From contig NZ_JAFMPK010000047.1 of NCBI RefSeq assembly GCF_017349295.1, positions 421,245 through 485,244 on the forward strand: 64,000 bases of DNA, written 5' to 3'. A program made the translations under genes and the position numbers. The notes below the pieces were generated by a model, which was not told the DNA's origin, did no database searches, and was given only the letters and a program-made list of their open reading frames with translations. The stretch comes from Myceligenerans salitolerans. GTDB taxonomy: Bacteria; Actinomycetota; Actinomycetes; Actinomycetales; Cellulomonadaceae. Positions 57,143 through 64,000 of the stretch are shown piece after piece (position 1 is the stretch's first letter; every line of letters begins with the position of its first letter).

Positions 57143-58146
57143 TGCTGCCTCCTCAGACGCGGGTCGATCAGCCCGTACGACACGTCGACGAGCAGGTTCA
57201 CCAGGGCGTAGGTCACCGCGATGAGCAGGACGAAGCCCTGCAGCACCGGATAGTCGGCGTTGAACACCGCCTCGGCCAGGAAGCTGCCGATGCCGCTGAA
57301 CGCGAAGACCGTCTCCGTGAGCACCGCGCCCGACAGCAGCAGGCCGACCTGGAGCCCGATGGTGGTCAGGACGGGCAGCATGGCGTTGCGCAGGATGTGC
57401 TCGGTCCGCAGCCGTGCGGGCCTGATGCCCTTGGCACGGGCCGTGCGGACGTAGTCCGCGTTCTGCACCTCGGACACGGCGGCGCGGGTCATGCGGGCGA
57501 TGATCGCCAGCGGGATGGTGCCCAGCGCGATACCCGGGAGGATCAGATGCACCAGCGCGTCCCACGCCGCGTCCCACTCGGCGGTCAGGATCCCGTCCAG
57601 GACGTAGAAGTTCGTCGGATGCGTCGCCTCCATGGTGGGGCTCATCCGGCCGCTCGTCGGGAACCAGCCCAGCTCCACGGCGAAGAAGTACTTCAGGATG
57701 AAGGCGAGGAAGAACACCGGCACGGTCACGCCGACGAGCGACACGACGACGGCGGTGTGGTCGACGACGGTGCCCGCCCGGCGCGCCGCGAGGTACCCGA
57801 GCGGGATGCCGATCCCGATCGCGAAGATCAGTGCGACGACGGTCAGCTCGATCGTCGCCGGGAACCGGTTGACGAACTCCTCCAGCACGGGACGGCCGCT
57901 GCGCAGCGACGTCCCGAGGTCGCCCTGCAACAGGCGCAGGAGGTACTTCCCGTACTGGACGATCAGGGGCTGGTCGAGCCCCATCTCGGCCTCGATCGCT
58001 GCGGCCGCCTCGGGGGTGTAGCGCTCTCCCAGCATGGCCGTGACCGGCCCGCCCGGCAGCGCCCGCACCCATGCGAACAGCAGTACCGAGAGCCCCAGGA
58101 GGAGCGGTATCAGGAGCAGCAGCCGCTGCCCGACGAGTCTGAGCAT
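57139..58146 (-). CDS. Dipeptide/oligopeptide ABC transporter permease (DppB-like)
   Basis: This 335-residue permease has about six membrane helices, starting MLRLVGQRLLLLIPLLLGLS and ending with YALVNLLVDVSYGLIDPRLR. The EAA-like coupling loop is YVRTARAKGI. ATG 58146 follows AGGG by 7 bases; a TTG at 58152 is in frame. It is first of the two permeases, separated from the binding-protein gene by a strong hairpin. Confidence 0.93.
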   Translation of the reverse strand: MLRLVGQRLLLLIPLLLGLSVLLFAWVRALPGGPVTAMLGERYTPEAAAAIEAEMGLDQPLIVQYGKYLLRLLQGDLGTSLRSGRPVLEEFVNRFPATIELTVVALIFAIGIGIPLGYLAARRAGTVVDHTAVVVSLVGVTVPVFFLAFILKYFFAVELGWFPTSGRMSPTMEATHPTNFYVLDGILTAEWDAAWDALVHLILPGIALGTIPLAIIARMTRAAVSEVQNADYVRTARAKGIRPARLRTEHILRNAMLPVLTTIGLQVGLLLSGAVLTETVFAFSGIGSFLAEAVFNADYPVLQGFVLLIAVTYALVNLLVDVSYGLIDPRLRRQQ

Positions 58147-58272
58147 GTGCAATCCCTATCGTGACGGTTCCCCGGGCTCCGCTGCGGCCACGTGCCTCGT
58201 TCCTCGGCCCGCGACGTCCCCTCGCCCTTCGTCACCCTCAGTGGTGGTCCTTCGTTCTTTCCACGGCAGATG

Positions 58273-58314
58273 GATGCCCGTGCCCGACGGCGCTCGGCCG
58301 CGGGCACGGGCATC
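58273..58314 (-). terminator. Hairpin between the binding-protein gene and the permease genes
   Basis: A 14-bp perfect stem: GATGCCCGTGCCCG (58273-58286) pairs with CGGGCACGGGCATC (58301-58314), with a 14-base loop. It begins 37 bases after the dppA stop. Partial termination or mRNA stabilisation here would let the binding protein be made in excess over the transporter. Confidence 0.65.
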
Positions 58315-58350
58315 GATGTTACGGCCTGTGACAGCCGCGCGAGGTCACGC

Positions 58351-59997
58351 TCACTCGAACGTGATCGTGTGGTACACCTCGTCCTGCACCGGCGAGATCG
58401 GGTAGTCCACCACGTCCGACGCGACGACCAGCGTCGGCACCGGGCTCGCGATCGGCACGCCCGGCAGGAAGTCCATCAGGACCTCGTTGGCGTGCTGGTA
58501 GGCGGCTTCCTGCTCCTCGAGCGGCGCGTTGCGGGCGTCGTCGATCGCCTCGAACACCTCGGCGTCGTCGAAGCCCCACTCCAGCGACTTCGAGCCGAAG
58601 AACGTGCCGATGAAGTTGTAGGTGTCGTTGTAGTCACCGGTCCAGCCGAGCAGGTGCAGACCGTGGTTCTCGCCGCCCTGGATGGTGTCGATGTACGTGG
58701 GGCTCCACGGCTCCGGCGTGGCCGTGACCGTGATCCCGACCTCCTCGAGGTCCGCGGAGATCGCCTCGAAGATCGCGGCGGGGTCCGGCATGTACGGACG
58801 CGAGACCTCGGTCGGGTAGTTGAACTCGATCTCGAGGTCCTCGGCGCCGGCCTGCTCGAGGAGGTCCATCGCCAGCTCGGGGTCGTAGTCGTAGGTGGCG
58901 ACGTCCTCCGAGTAGCCCATCACCGTGGACGGGATGAACTGCGTGGCGATCTCGGTGCCCTCCGGGAGCGTCGACTGCGCCAGCCCCTCCTTGTCGATCG
59001 CATGGGTGATCGCCTGACGCACGAGCGGGTCGTCCAGCGGCTCGGCGGCCTGGTTCATGCCCAGGTACAGGATGTTGAAGGCGGGGCGGTTGTGCAGCGT
59101 GAAGCCCGCCTCCTCGAGGGCGGCCACGTCGGCCGGGGCGACCAGGTCGTACCCGTCGATGTCGCCCGCCTCGAGCGCCTGCCGGCGCGCGGTGCCGTCC
59201 GCGATGGTCGTGAAGATGATCCGCTTCACGTCCAGGATCTCGTCACGGTAGTCCTCGTTGGCCTCGAGCGTGACGCTCTCGCCGGAGGCCCACTCGACGA
59301 ACTTGTACGGGCCGGTGCCCGTCGGGTGCGCCTGGCCGTACTCGGTGAGCTGCGGTGCGTCCTCCGTGCCCTGCACGTCGTCGGCGCCGTACTCCTCGAG
59401 CGCGGTGGGCGACTGCATCGACAGCGACGGCAGCGACAGTGCGGCGATGAGCTCCGGCACCGGCGCGTTCAGCGTGACGACCGCGGTGGCGGCGTCCGTG
59501 GCCTCGCAGGAGTCGTACTTGCTGTCCTCGCCCGTACCGCCGAAGACGGCCTTGTAGTAGTACGAGAGGTTCTCGTGCGCCGCGAGACCGGTCCAGTCGC
59601 GCCAGCGGTCGAAGTTCGCGCACACGGCCTCGGCGTCGAAGTCGGTGCCGTCGTGGAACGTCACGCCTTCCACCAGGTGGAACGTGTACTCCAGGCCGTC
59701 GTCGCTGATGTCCCAGTCCTCGGCGAGCAGCGGGGCGGGCTCCGCGGTGCCGGGCTCGACGCCGACCAGCCCCTCGAAGATCTGCCGGGCGACCCGGAAC
59801 GACTCGCCGTCGGTGGCGAACGCGGGGTCGAGCGTGGACGGCTCGGCCGAGGCGGCGAACACGAACGTGTCCTTCCCGCCGTCACCGCCGGAACCCTCCT
59901 CGCCGCGCTCGCTCGCGACACAACCGGACAGCGCGACGGCGCCGGCGGCCACGAGCGCGACAGGCGCCCCCAGCCGGCGCAGTGAACCCAGACGCAT
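58351..59997 (-). CDS. Peptide ABC transporter substrate-binding lipoprotein (DppA-like)
   Basis: This 548-residue family 5 extracellular solute-binding protein has an N-terminal lipoprotein signal peptide with lipobox LSGC, placing the acylated Cys near residue 26. The mature domain starts after a Gly/Glu-rich linker with FVFAASAEPSTLDPAFATDG. GLVGVEPGTAEPAPLLAEDW and YTFHLVEGVTFHDGTDFDAE are typical. It is exported and anchored to the membrane, binding peptides. It leads the dpp operon. Confidence 0.95.
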   Translation of the reverse strand: MRLGSLRRLGAPVALVAAGAVALSGCVASERGEEGSGGDGGKDTFVFAASAEPSTLDPAFATDGESFRVARQIFEGLVGVEPGTAEPAPLLAEDWDISDDGLEYTFHLVEGVTFHDGTDFDAEAVCANFDRWRDWTGLAAHENLSYYYKAVFGGTGEDSKYDSCEATDAATAVVTLNAPVPELIAALSLPSLSMQSPTALEEYGADDVQGTEDAPQLTEYGQAHPTGTGPYKFVEWASGESVTLEANEDYRDEILDVKRIIFTTIADGTARRQALEAGDIDGYDLVAPADVAALEEAGFTLHNRPAFNILYLGMNQAAEPLDDPLVRQAITHAIDKEGLAQSTLPEGTEIATQFIPSTVMGYSEDVATYDYDPELAMDLLEQAGAEDLEIEFNYPTEVSRPYMPDPAAIFEAISADLEEVGITVTATPEPWSPTYIDTIQGGENHGLHLLGWTGDYNDTYNFIGTFFGSKSLEWGFDDAEVFEAIDDARNAPLEEQEAAYQHANEVLMDFLPGVPIASPVPTLVVASDVVDYPISPVQDEVYHTITFE

Positions 59998-60324
59998 GGC
60001 GTCTCCTTCCTCGGACGCGGCGCGCAGGTTACGCACGCCGCTGCGTGGTGTGCGCCTGACTCTAGGTTCACCCGGGTTGCGCCAGTGTTTCGCTGTGTGC
60101 CGGTTGTCCATATCGTGATCGATTCGTGATCGGCCACCGCGTGCTATGGGATCCTCCGCGCCTGGCCGTGGCCGCCGGGCCGAGGCCGCCAGGACGTAGC
60201 TGCGGGCGCGGCGCACGGCGCGGGCAGGACGTAGCCGCGGGCGCGGCGCACGGCGCGGGCAGGACGTAGCCGCGGGTACGGGCGCACGGCGCGGGCGAGC
60301 GGCTGCCGCGAGAGGATGTCCTCC
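59998..60324. other. 327-bp divergent control region between dppA and a methyltransferase gene
   Basis: No gene. Minus-strand TAGAGT (60060-60065) and TAACCT are candidate -10 elements for dppA. Direct repeats TCGTGATCGA (60113-60122) and TCGTGATCGG (60124-60133), 11 bases apart, may be a regulator site. The 35-bp tandem array (60190-60295) occupies the methyltransferase side. Confidence 0.5.
60190..60295. repeat. Three tandem copies of a 35-bp unit
   Basis: Copies at 60190-60224, 60225-60259 and 60260-60295 begin CAGGACGTAGC and end GGCGCACGGCGCGGG. Copies 1 and 2 differ by one base; copy 3 has a small indel. The array ends about 30 bases before the methyltransferase start. No spacer structure, so not CRISPR. 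Confidence 0.85.
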
Positions 60325-61110
60325 GTGCGCGACTACGGATACCGCGAGGTGCCCGACCGTGAGGGCGGCGCCGCCGCACGCGGCTGGTGGGACGACAACG
60401 CCGACGAGTACCTCGACGACCACGGCGGCTTCCTCGCGGGTGAGCTGCGCTGGGGACCGGAGGGCCTCACCGAGTCCGAGGCCCGGCTGCTCGGCGACGT
60501 CGCCGGCCGCGACGTGCTCGAGATCGGGGCGGGCGCCGCGCAGTGCTCCCGCTGGCTCGCCGAGCAGGGCGCGCACGTCGTGGCCACGGACGTCTCGGGG
60601 GCGATGCTCCGCGAGGGGCGGGATCGTGCGCCCGCCGGGGCGGGCGTCCCCCTGGTCCAGGCCGACGCCCGTGCGCTTCCTTTCGCCGCCGCCAGCTTCG
60701 ACGTCGTGTTCACCTCGTTCGGCGCGATCCCGTTCGTGCCGGACGCCGCCCGCGTGCACGCCGAGGCCGCCCGCGTCCTGCGCGCGGGCGGCCGCTGGGT
60801 GTTCTCCGTGACGCATCCGCTGCGCTGGGCGTTCCCGGACGACCCGACCGCGGCCGGGCTGACCGCGACGCGTTCCTACTTCGACCGGCGCCCGTACGTC
60901 GAGACCGACGACACGGGCCGCGTCGCCTACGCCGAGTACCACCGCACCGTCGGGGACCACGTCCGGGAGATCGCGGGCGCGGGCCTGCGGCTCGCGGACC
61001 TCGTCGAACCGGAGTGGCCCGACTGGAACACCGGGGTCTGGGGCGGCTGGGGCCCGGAACGGGGTCGCCGTCTGCCGGGCACGGCCGTCTTCGTCACGCA
61101 CAAGGACTGA
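60325..61110 (+). CDS. Class I SAM-dependent methyltransferase
   Basis: This 261-residue protein has the Rossmann methyltransferase core. Motif I is DVLEIGAGAAQCSRWLAEQG, followed by VVATDVSGAMLREGR and the post-motif LPFAAASFDVVFTSFGAIPF. Substrate unknown. GTG 60325 follows AGAGG by 9 bases; ATG 60316 sits directly on that site and is less likely. The gene stands alone opposite the dpp operon and converges on polA. Confidence 0.88.
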   Translation: MRDYGYREVPDREGGAAARGWWDDNADEYLDDHGGFLAGELRWGPEGLTESEARLLGDVAGRDVLEIGAGAAQCSRWLAEQGAHVVATDVSGAMLREGRDRAPAGAGVPLVQADARALPFAAASFDVVFTSFGAIPFVPDAARVHAEAARVLRAGGRWVFSVTHPLRWAFPDDPTAAGLTATRSYFDRRPYVETDDTGRVAYAEYHRTVGDHVREIAGAGLRLADLVEPEWPDWNTGVWGGWGPERGRRLPGTAVFVTHKD

Positions 61111-61142
61111 GGCGCGGCTCCCGCGGACCCGCGAGCTGCGCC

Positions 61143-61186
61143 CACCGCCTCGTCACCCGGGTCGGACCGCCTCGTCGCCCGGGTCA
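61143..61186. repeat. 22-bp tandem duplication starting on the polA stop codon
   Basis: Two 22-bp units, 61143-61164 and 61165-61186, share ACCGCCTCGTC, A/G, CCCGGGTC. The polA TGA (61184-61186, minus strand) is inside the first copy as read from polA. Confidence 0.75.
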
Positions 61187-63898
61187 GTGGGCGGCGTCGT
61201 GCCAGCTCTGCCCCGCTCCCACCGAGACCTCGAGCGGCACGTCGAGCTCGAAGGCCGCGCCCATCTGGGCCCGCAGCAGGCTCTCCATCGCCGCGCGCTC
61301 CCCCGGGGCGACCTCCACCACGAGTTCGTCGTGCACCTGGAGCAGGACGCGGGACGCGAGTCCCTGGGCGTCCATCTCGCGTCGCACACCCAGCATGGCG
61401 AGCTTGATGATGTCCGCGGCCGACCCCTGGATCGGGGCGTTGAGCGCCATCCGCTCCGCCATCTGACGACGCTGCCGGTTGTCGCTCGTGAGGTCCGGGA
61501 GGTACCGCCGCCGTCCCAGTACCGTCGCGGTCCATCCGGTGGCACGCGCCTCCTCGACGACACCGGTGAGGTAGTCCCGTACACCGCCGAACCGTTCGAA
61601 GTAGTCGTCCATGAGACCTTGCGCCTCGCCGGTGGAGATGCCCAGCTGCTGCGACAGCCCGAACGCGCTCAGCCCGTACGCCAGGCCGTAGCTCATGGCC
61701 TTGACCTTGGCACGCATCTCGGGTGTGACGTCCTCCGGCGCCACCTGGAAGACTCTCGACCCGACGTAGCGGTGCAGGTCCTCTCCGGAGCGGAAGGCGC
61801 TGATGAGACCCTCGTCGCCGGAAAGGTGCGCCATGATGCGCATCTCGATCTGGCTGTAGTCCGCGGTCAGGAGCGTCTCGTAGCCCGGGCCCACGACGAA
61901 CGCACGCCGGATGCGCCGGCCCGCCTCCGTCCGGACAGGAATGTTCTGCAGGTTCGGATCGACCGAGCTGAGCCGGCCCGTCGCGGCGATGGTCTGCTGG
62001 AACGTCGTGTGGATCCGCCCGTCCGGCGCGACGGTGCGCAGGAGCCCTTCCACCGTGGTCCGCAGGCGCGTGACGTCGCGGTGGACGAGGAGATGCTCGA
62101 GGAAGGGGTGCTGCGTCCGGGCGAACAGGTCCTGGAGCGCCGCCGCGTCCGTCGTGTAGCCGGTCTTGATCTTCTTCGTCTTGGGCATCGCCAGCTGGTC
62201 GAAGAGCACCTCCTGCAGCTGCTTGGGACTGCCGAGGTTCACCTCCCGCCCGATCACGTCGAACGCGGCCGCGGCCGCGTCGGCCACTCCCGCCGCGAAA
62301 TGCTTCTCCAGACCCGTGAGGTACTCCACGTCGGCAGCGATCCCCGCGCGCTCCATGGAGGCCAGGACGCGCGACAGCGGTAGCTCGACGTCGGCGAGCA
62401 GGTGGACCGCCCCGCGATCGGCGAGCTCCCCGGCGAGCACGCCGGCCAGGTCACCGACGGTGGCGGCGCGCGACGCCTCCAGCTGCCCCGTGGTGCCGCC
62501 GTCCAGGTCCAGGTCGAGGGCGCCCTGGGCGGCCGGGGCCGCCTCGCCGAGCCGCCGGCCCAGATGGCGCTCGGCGAGGTCGCCGAGGTCGTAGCCGCGC
62601 TGGTCCGGATGGCACAGGTAGGCAGCGAGCTCGGTGTCGAAGTCCACGCCGCGCAGGTCCCAGCCCCTCCCCGCGAGCGCGTGCGACGCGGCCTTCGCCC
62701 CGTGCACCACCTTCGGCGCGTCGCCGTCGACGAGCCAGACCGTGAGCGCCTTGTCGTCGTCGGGCGCGAGGTCGGCGGTGTCGTACACGACGGCGTGGCC
62801 GTCCGGGGCGGCCACGGCGATCTTCCACGTGTCGCCACCCACGGGCGTGGTCGTGCCGGAGATGTCGAGGCCGAGACGGCCGGTGCGCGCGGCGAGCCAG
62901 GCCGCGAGTCCACCGGGTGCGACGTCGTCGACCTCGATCTCGACGGTGCCGGTGGGCTGCTCGCCCTCCGGCTCTCCGGCCGGGTCGACGGCGAGGAGCC
63001 GGTCACGCATCTGGCCGAACTGGAGGGCGTCGGAGACGCGGTGGACGGCCTCGCGGTCGAAGCCCGTCAGGACGAGGTCGTCGAGGCCGAGCTCGAGAGT
63101 GACGTCGGTCAGGAGCGCGTTGAGCTCCCGGTTGGTCCGCACCTGCTCGAGGTGGTCGCGGAGCTTCTCCCCCGCCTTGCCCTTGACCTCGCCGGCGCGG
63201 GCGAGCAGTTCGTCGAGCCCGCCGAACATGGTGACCCACTTGGCGGCGGTCTTGGGCCCCACCCCGGGGATGCCCGGGAGGTTGTCGCTCTTCTCGCCGA
63301 CGAGCGCCGCGAGATCCGGGTACTGCCGCGGCGGCACCCCGTACTTCGTCTCGACGGCGGCCGGTGTCATGCGAGCCAGCTCGGAGACGCCCTTGACCGG
63401 GTAGAGGACGGTGACGTCGTCGTCCACGAGCTGGAGGGCGTCGCGATCGCCGGAACAGATGAGCACCTCCATGCCCGCGGCGGACGCCCGGCCCGCGAGG
63501 GTGGCGAGGATGTCGTCGGCCTCGATGCCCTCCGTCGACAGGTAGCGGAGGCGCAGGGCGTCGAGCACCTCGTGGATGAGCGGGACCTGGGAACGGAACT
63601 CGTCGGGTGTCGCGGCGCGGCCCGCCTTGTACTCCGGGTACTTCTCGGTGCGGAAGGTGACGCGGCCGGCGTCGAACGCGACGGCGGCGTGCGTGGGCCG
63701 TTCGTCGCGCAGGAGGTTGGTGAGCATCGAGGTGAAGCCGAACACCGCGTTGGTGACCTGACCGGAGGTGGTGGCCAGCGTGTCGGGCAGGGCGAAGAAC
63801 GCCCGGTAGGCCATGGAGTGGCCGTCCACGAGCAGCAGCCGGGGGCGGGTCCCGGCGGGGTCGCCGGTGGGAAGGTCGGTTCGCGCTTCGGTCGTCAC
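61184..63898 (-). CDS. polA: DNA polymerase I
   Basis: This 904-residue polymerase for repair and Okazaki-fragment processing has three domains. The N-terminal 5'-3' exonuclease has LLLVDGHSMAYRAFFALPD and GIEADDILATLAGRA. The middle 3'-5' exonuclease-like domain begins LGLDISGTTTPVGG and lacks the DxE metal site, so no proofreading is expected. The polymerase domain has motif A TADYSQIEMRIMAHL, motif B MRAKVKAMSYGLAYGLSAFG and motif C LLQVHDELVVE. The GTG at 63898 lies 7 bases after a -10, so the longer frame from 63982 is rejected and the mRNA is probably leaderless. Confidence 0.97.
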   Translation of the reverse strand: MTTEARTDLPTGDPAGTRPRLLLVDGHSMAYRAFFALPDTLATTSGQVTNAVFGFTSMLTNLLRDERPTHAAVAFDAGRVTFRTEKYPEYKAGRAATPDEFRSQVPLIHEVLDALRLRYLSTEGIEADDILATLAGRASAAGMEVLICSGDRDALQLVDDDVTVLYPVKGVSELARMTPAAVETKYGVPPRQYPDLAALVGEKSDNLPGIPGVGPKTAAKWVTMFGGLDELLARAGEVKGKAGEKLRDHLEQVRTNRELNALLTDVTLELGLDDLVLTGFDREAVHRVSDALQFGQMRDRLLAVDPAGEPEGEQPTGTVEIEVDDVAPGGLAAWLAARTGRLGLDISGTTTPVGGDTWKIAVAAPDGHAVVYDTADLAPDDDKALTVWLVDGDAPKVVHGAKAASHALAGRGWDLRGVDFDTELAAYLCHPDQRGYDLGDLAERHLGRRLGEAAPAAQGALDLDLDGGTTGQLEASRAATVGDLAGVLAGELADRGAVHLLADVELPLSRVLASMERAGIAADVEYLTGLEKHFAAGVADAAAAAFDVIGREVNLGSPKQLQEVLFDQLAMPKTKKIKTGYTTDAAALQDLFARTQHPFLEHLLVHRDVTRLRTTVEGLLRTVAPDGRIHTTFQQTIAATGRLSSVDPNLQNIPVRTEAGRRIRRAFVVGPGYETLLTADYSQIEMRIMAHLSGDEGLISAFRSGEDLHRYVGSRVFQVAPEDVTPEMRAKVKAMSYGLAYGLSAFGLSQQLGISTGEAQGLMDDYFERFGGVRDYLTGVVEEARATGWTATVLGRRRYLPDLTSDNRQRRQMAERMALNAPIQGSAADIIKLAMLGVRREMDAQGLASRVLLQVHDELVVEVAPGERAAMESLLRAQMGAAFELDVPLEVSVGAGQSWHDAAH

Positions 63899-63905
63899 GG
63901 ATGAC

Positions 63906-63928
63906 AACCTATCCCGCATGACTGACAT
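63906..63928 (-). promoter_or_regulatory. RecA-independent DNA-damage promoter (PafBC type) of polA
   Basis: Minus strand ATGTCAGTC, 8 bases, TAGGTT, 7 bases, GTG start. It is the fourth instance of this design in the window. It fixes the polA start at 63898. Confidence 0.7.
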
Positions 63929-64000
63929 CGACGCGGGGCGCAGTGGAGGGCACGGGCCGAGGAACGAGGCACACGCCCGCAACGAAGTCCAAGGAGATGG

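Noticed and set aside
58192..59985. 597-codon plus-strand open frame over dppA
   Set aside because: Shadow of the binding-protein gene; no ribosome site or recognisable domain.
60190..60295. CRISPR array
   Set aside because: Units are contiguous without spacers, only three copies, and no cas genes are present.
63918..64000. Plus-strand ORF starting ATG at 63918 and running off the window
   Set aside because: It starts inside the polA promoter, has no ribosome site, and only 27 codons are visible, so it cannot be supported.

Overview
The window is chromosomal DNA from a high-GC Gram-positive bacterium. Codon third positions are almost all G or C. RbpA, WhiA, OpcA, a WXG100-type protein and leaderless -10 promoters together point to Actinomycetota. 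The gene order and protein flavour suggest the Micrococcales (Promicromonosporaceae or Cellulomonadaceae type), but a genus cannot be fixed from the sequence alone. I see no rRNA, tRNA, insertion sequence, phage or CRISPR array.

Two conserved actinobacterial housekeeping blocks make up the backbone. Block A (about 0-12 kb and 26.7-32 kb) runs ctaB / tkt-tal-zwf-opcA-pgl (pentose phosphate pathway), then rbpA, secG, tpiA, pgk, gap (lower glycolysis) and whiA-yvcK-rapZ-uvrC. Block B (about 39.7-64 kb) holds uvrA, uvrB, coaE, rpsA and polA. In mycobacteria these are two separate blocks (tkt/gap/whiA/uvrC and polA/rpsA/coaE/uvrB/uvrA).

Accessory DNA sits between the conserved genes. (1) 12.3-26.7 kb separates whiA from gap. 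It carries a photolyase with a TspO-like membrane protein, an LLM oxidoreductase with a diverged trehalose-synthase-like GH13 protein and a tiny repeat protein, and a phenolic-lipid (alkylquinone type) cluster of type III PKS, methyltransferase, flavin hydroxylase and UbiA prenyltransferase. A PYROXD2-like oxidoreductase, an SRPBCC protein and an SDR / zinc-ADH / hypothetical operon follow. (2) 32.1-36.2 kb lies between a decayed osmC 3' fragment and an intact osmC, and holds DUF1877, HEAT-repeat and YcxB-like genes. (3) 36.8-38.2 kb encodes a WXG100-calpain fusion with a small partner gene, a candidate type VII secreted protease. (4) 42.8-47.4 kb has MerR + aldo/keto reductase, a degraded regulator-like fragment, YciI, an MBL hydrolase and TerC under a putative yybP-ykoY manganese riboswitch. 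(5) 51.2-52.5 kb encodes a CYP157-like P450 without the K-helix ExxR arginine. (6) 54.4-61 kb holds a dipeptide ABC transporter operon and a methyltransferase.

The most coherent regulatory signal is shared by the four DNA-repair genes. uvrA, uvrB, uvrC and polA each carry the mycobacterial RecA-independent DNA-damage promoter architecture (TGTCAG core, exactly 8 bases, then TAnnnT). In all four the -10 lies 6-7 bases before the start codon, implying leaderless mRNAs. At least six other genes in the window show the same leaderless spacing. A second recurring oddity is 22-23-bp tandem duplication that starts on a stop codon, seen at three genes (pgl, the 26070 gene, polA).
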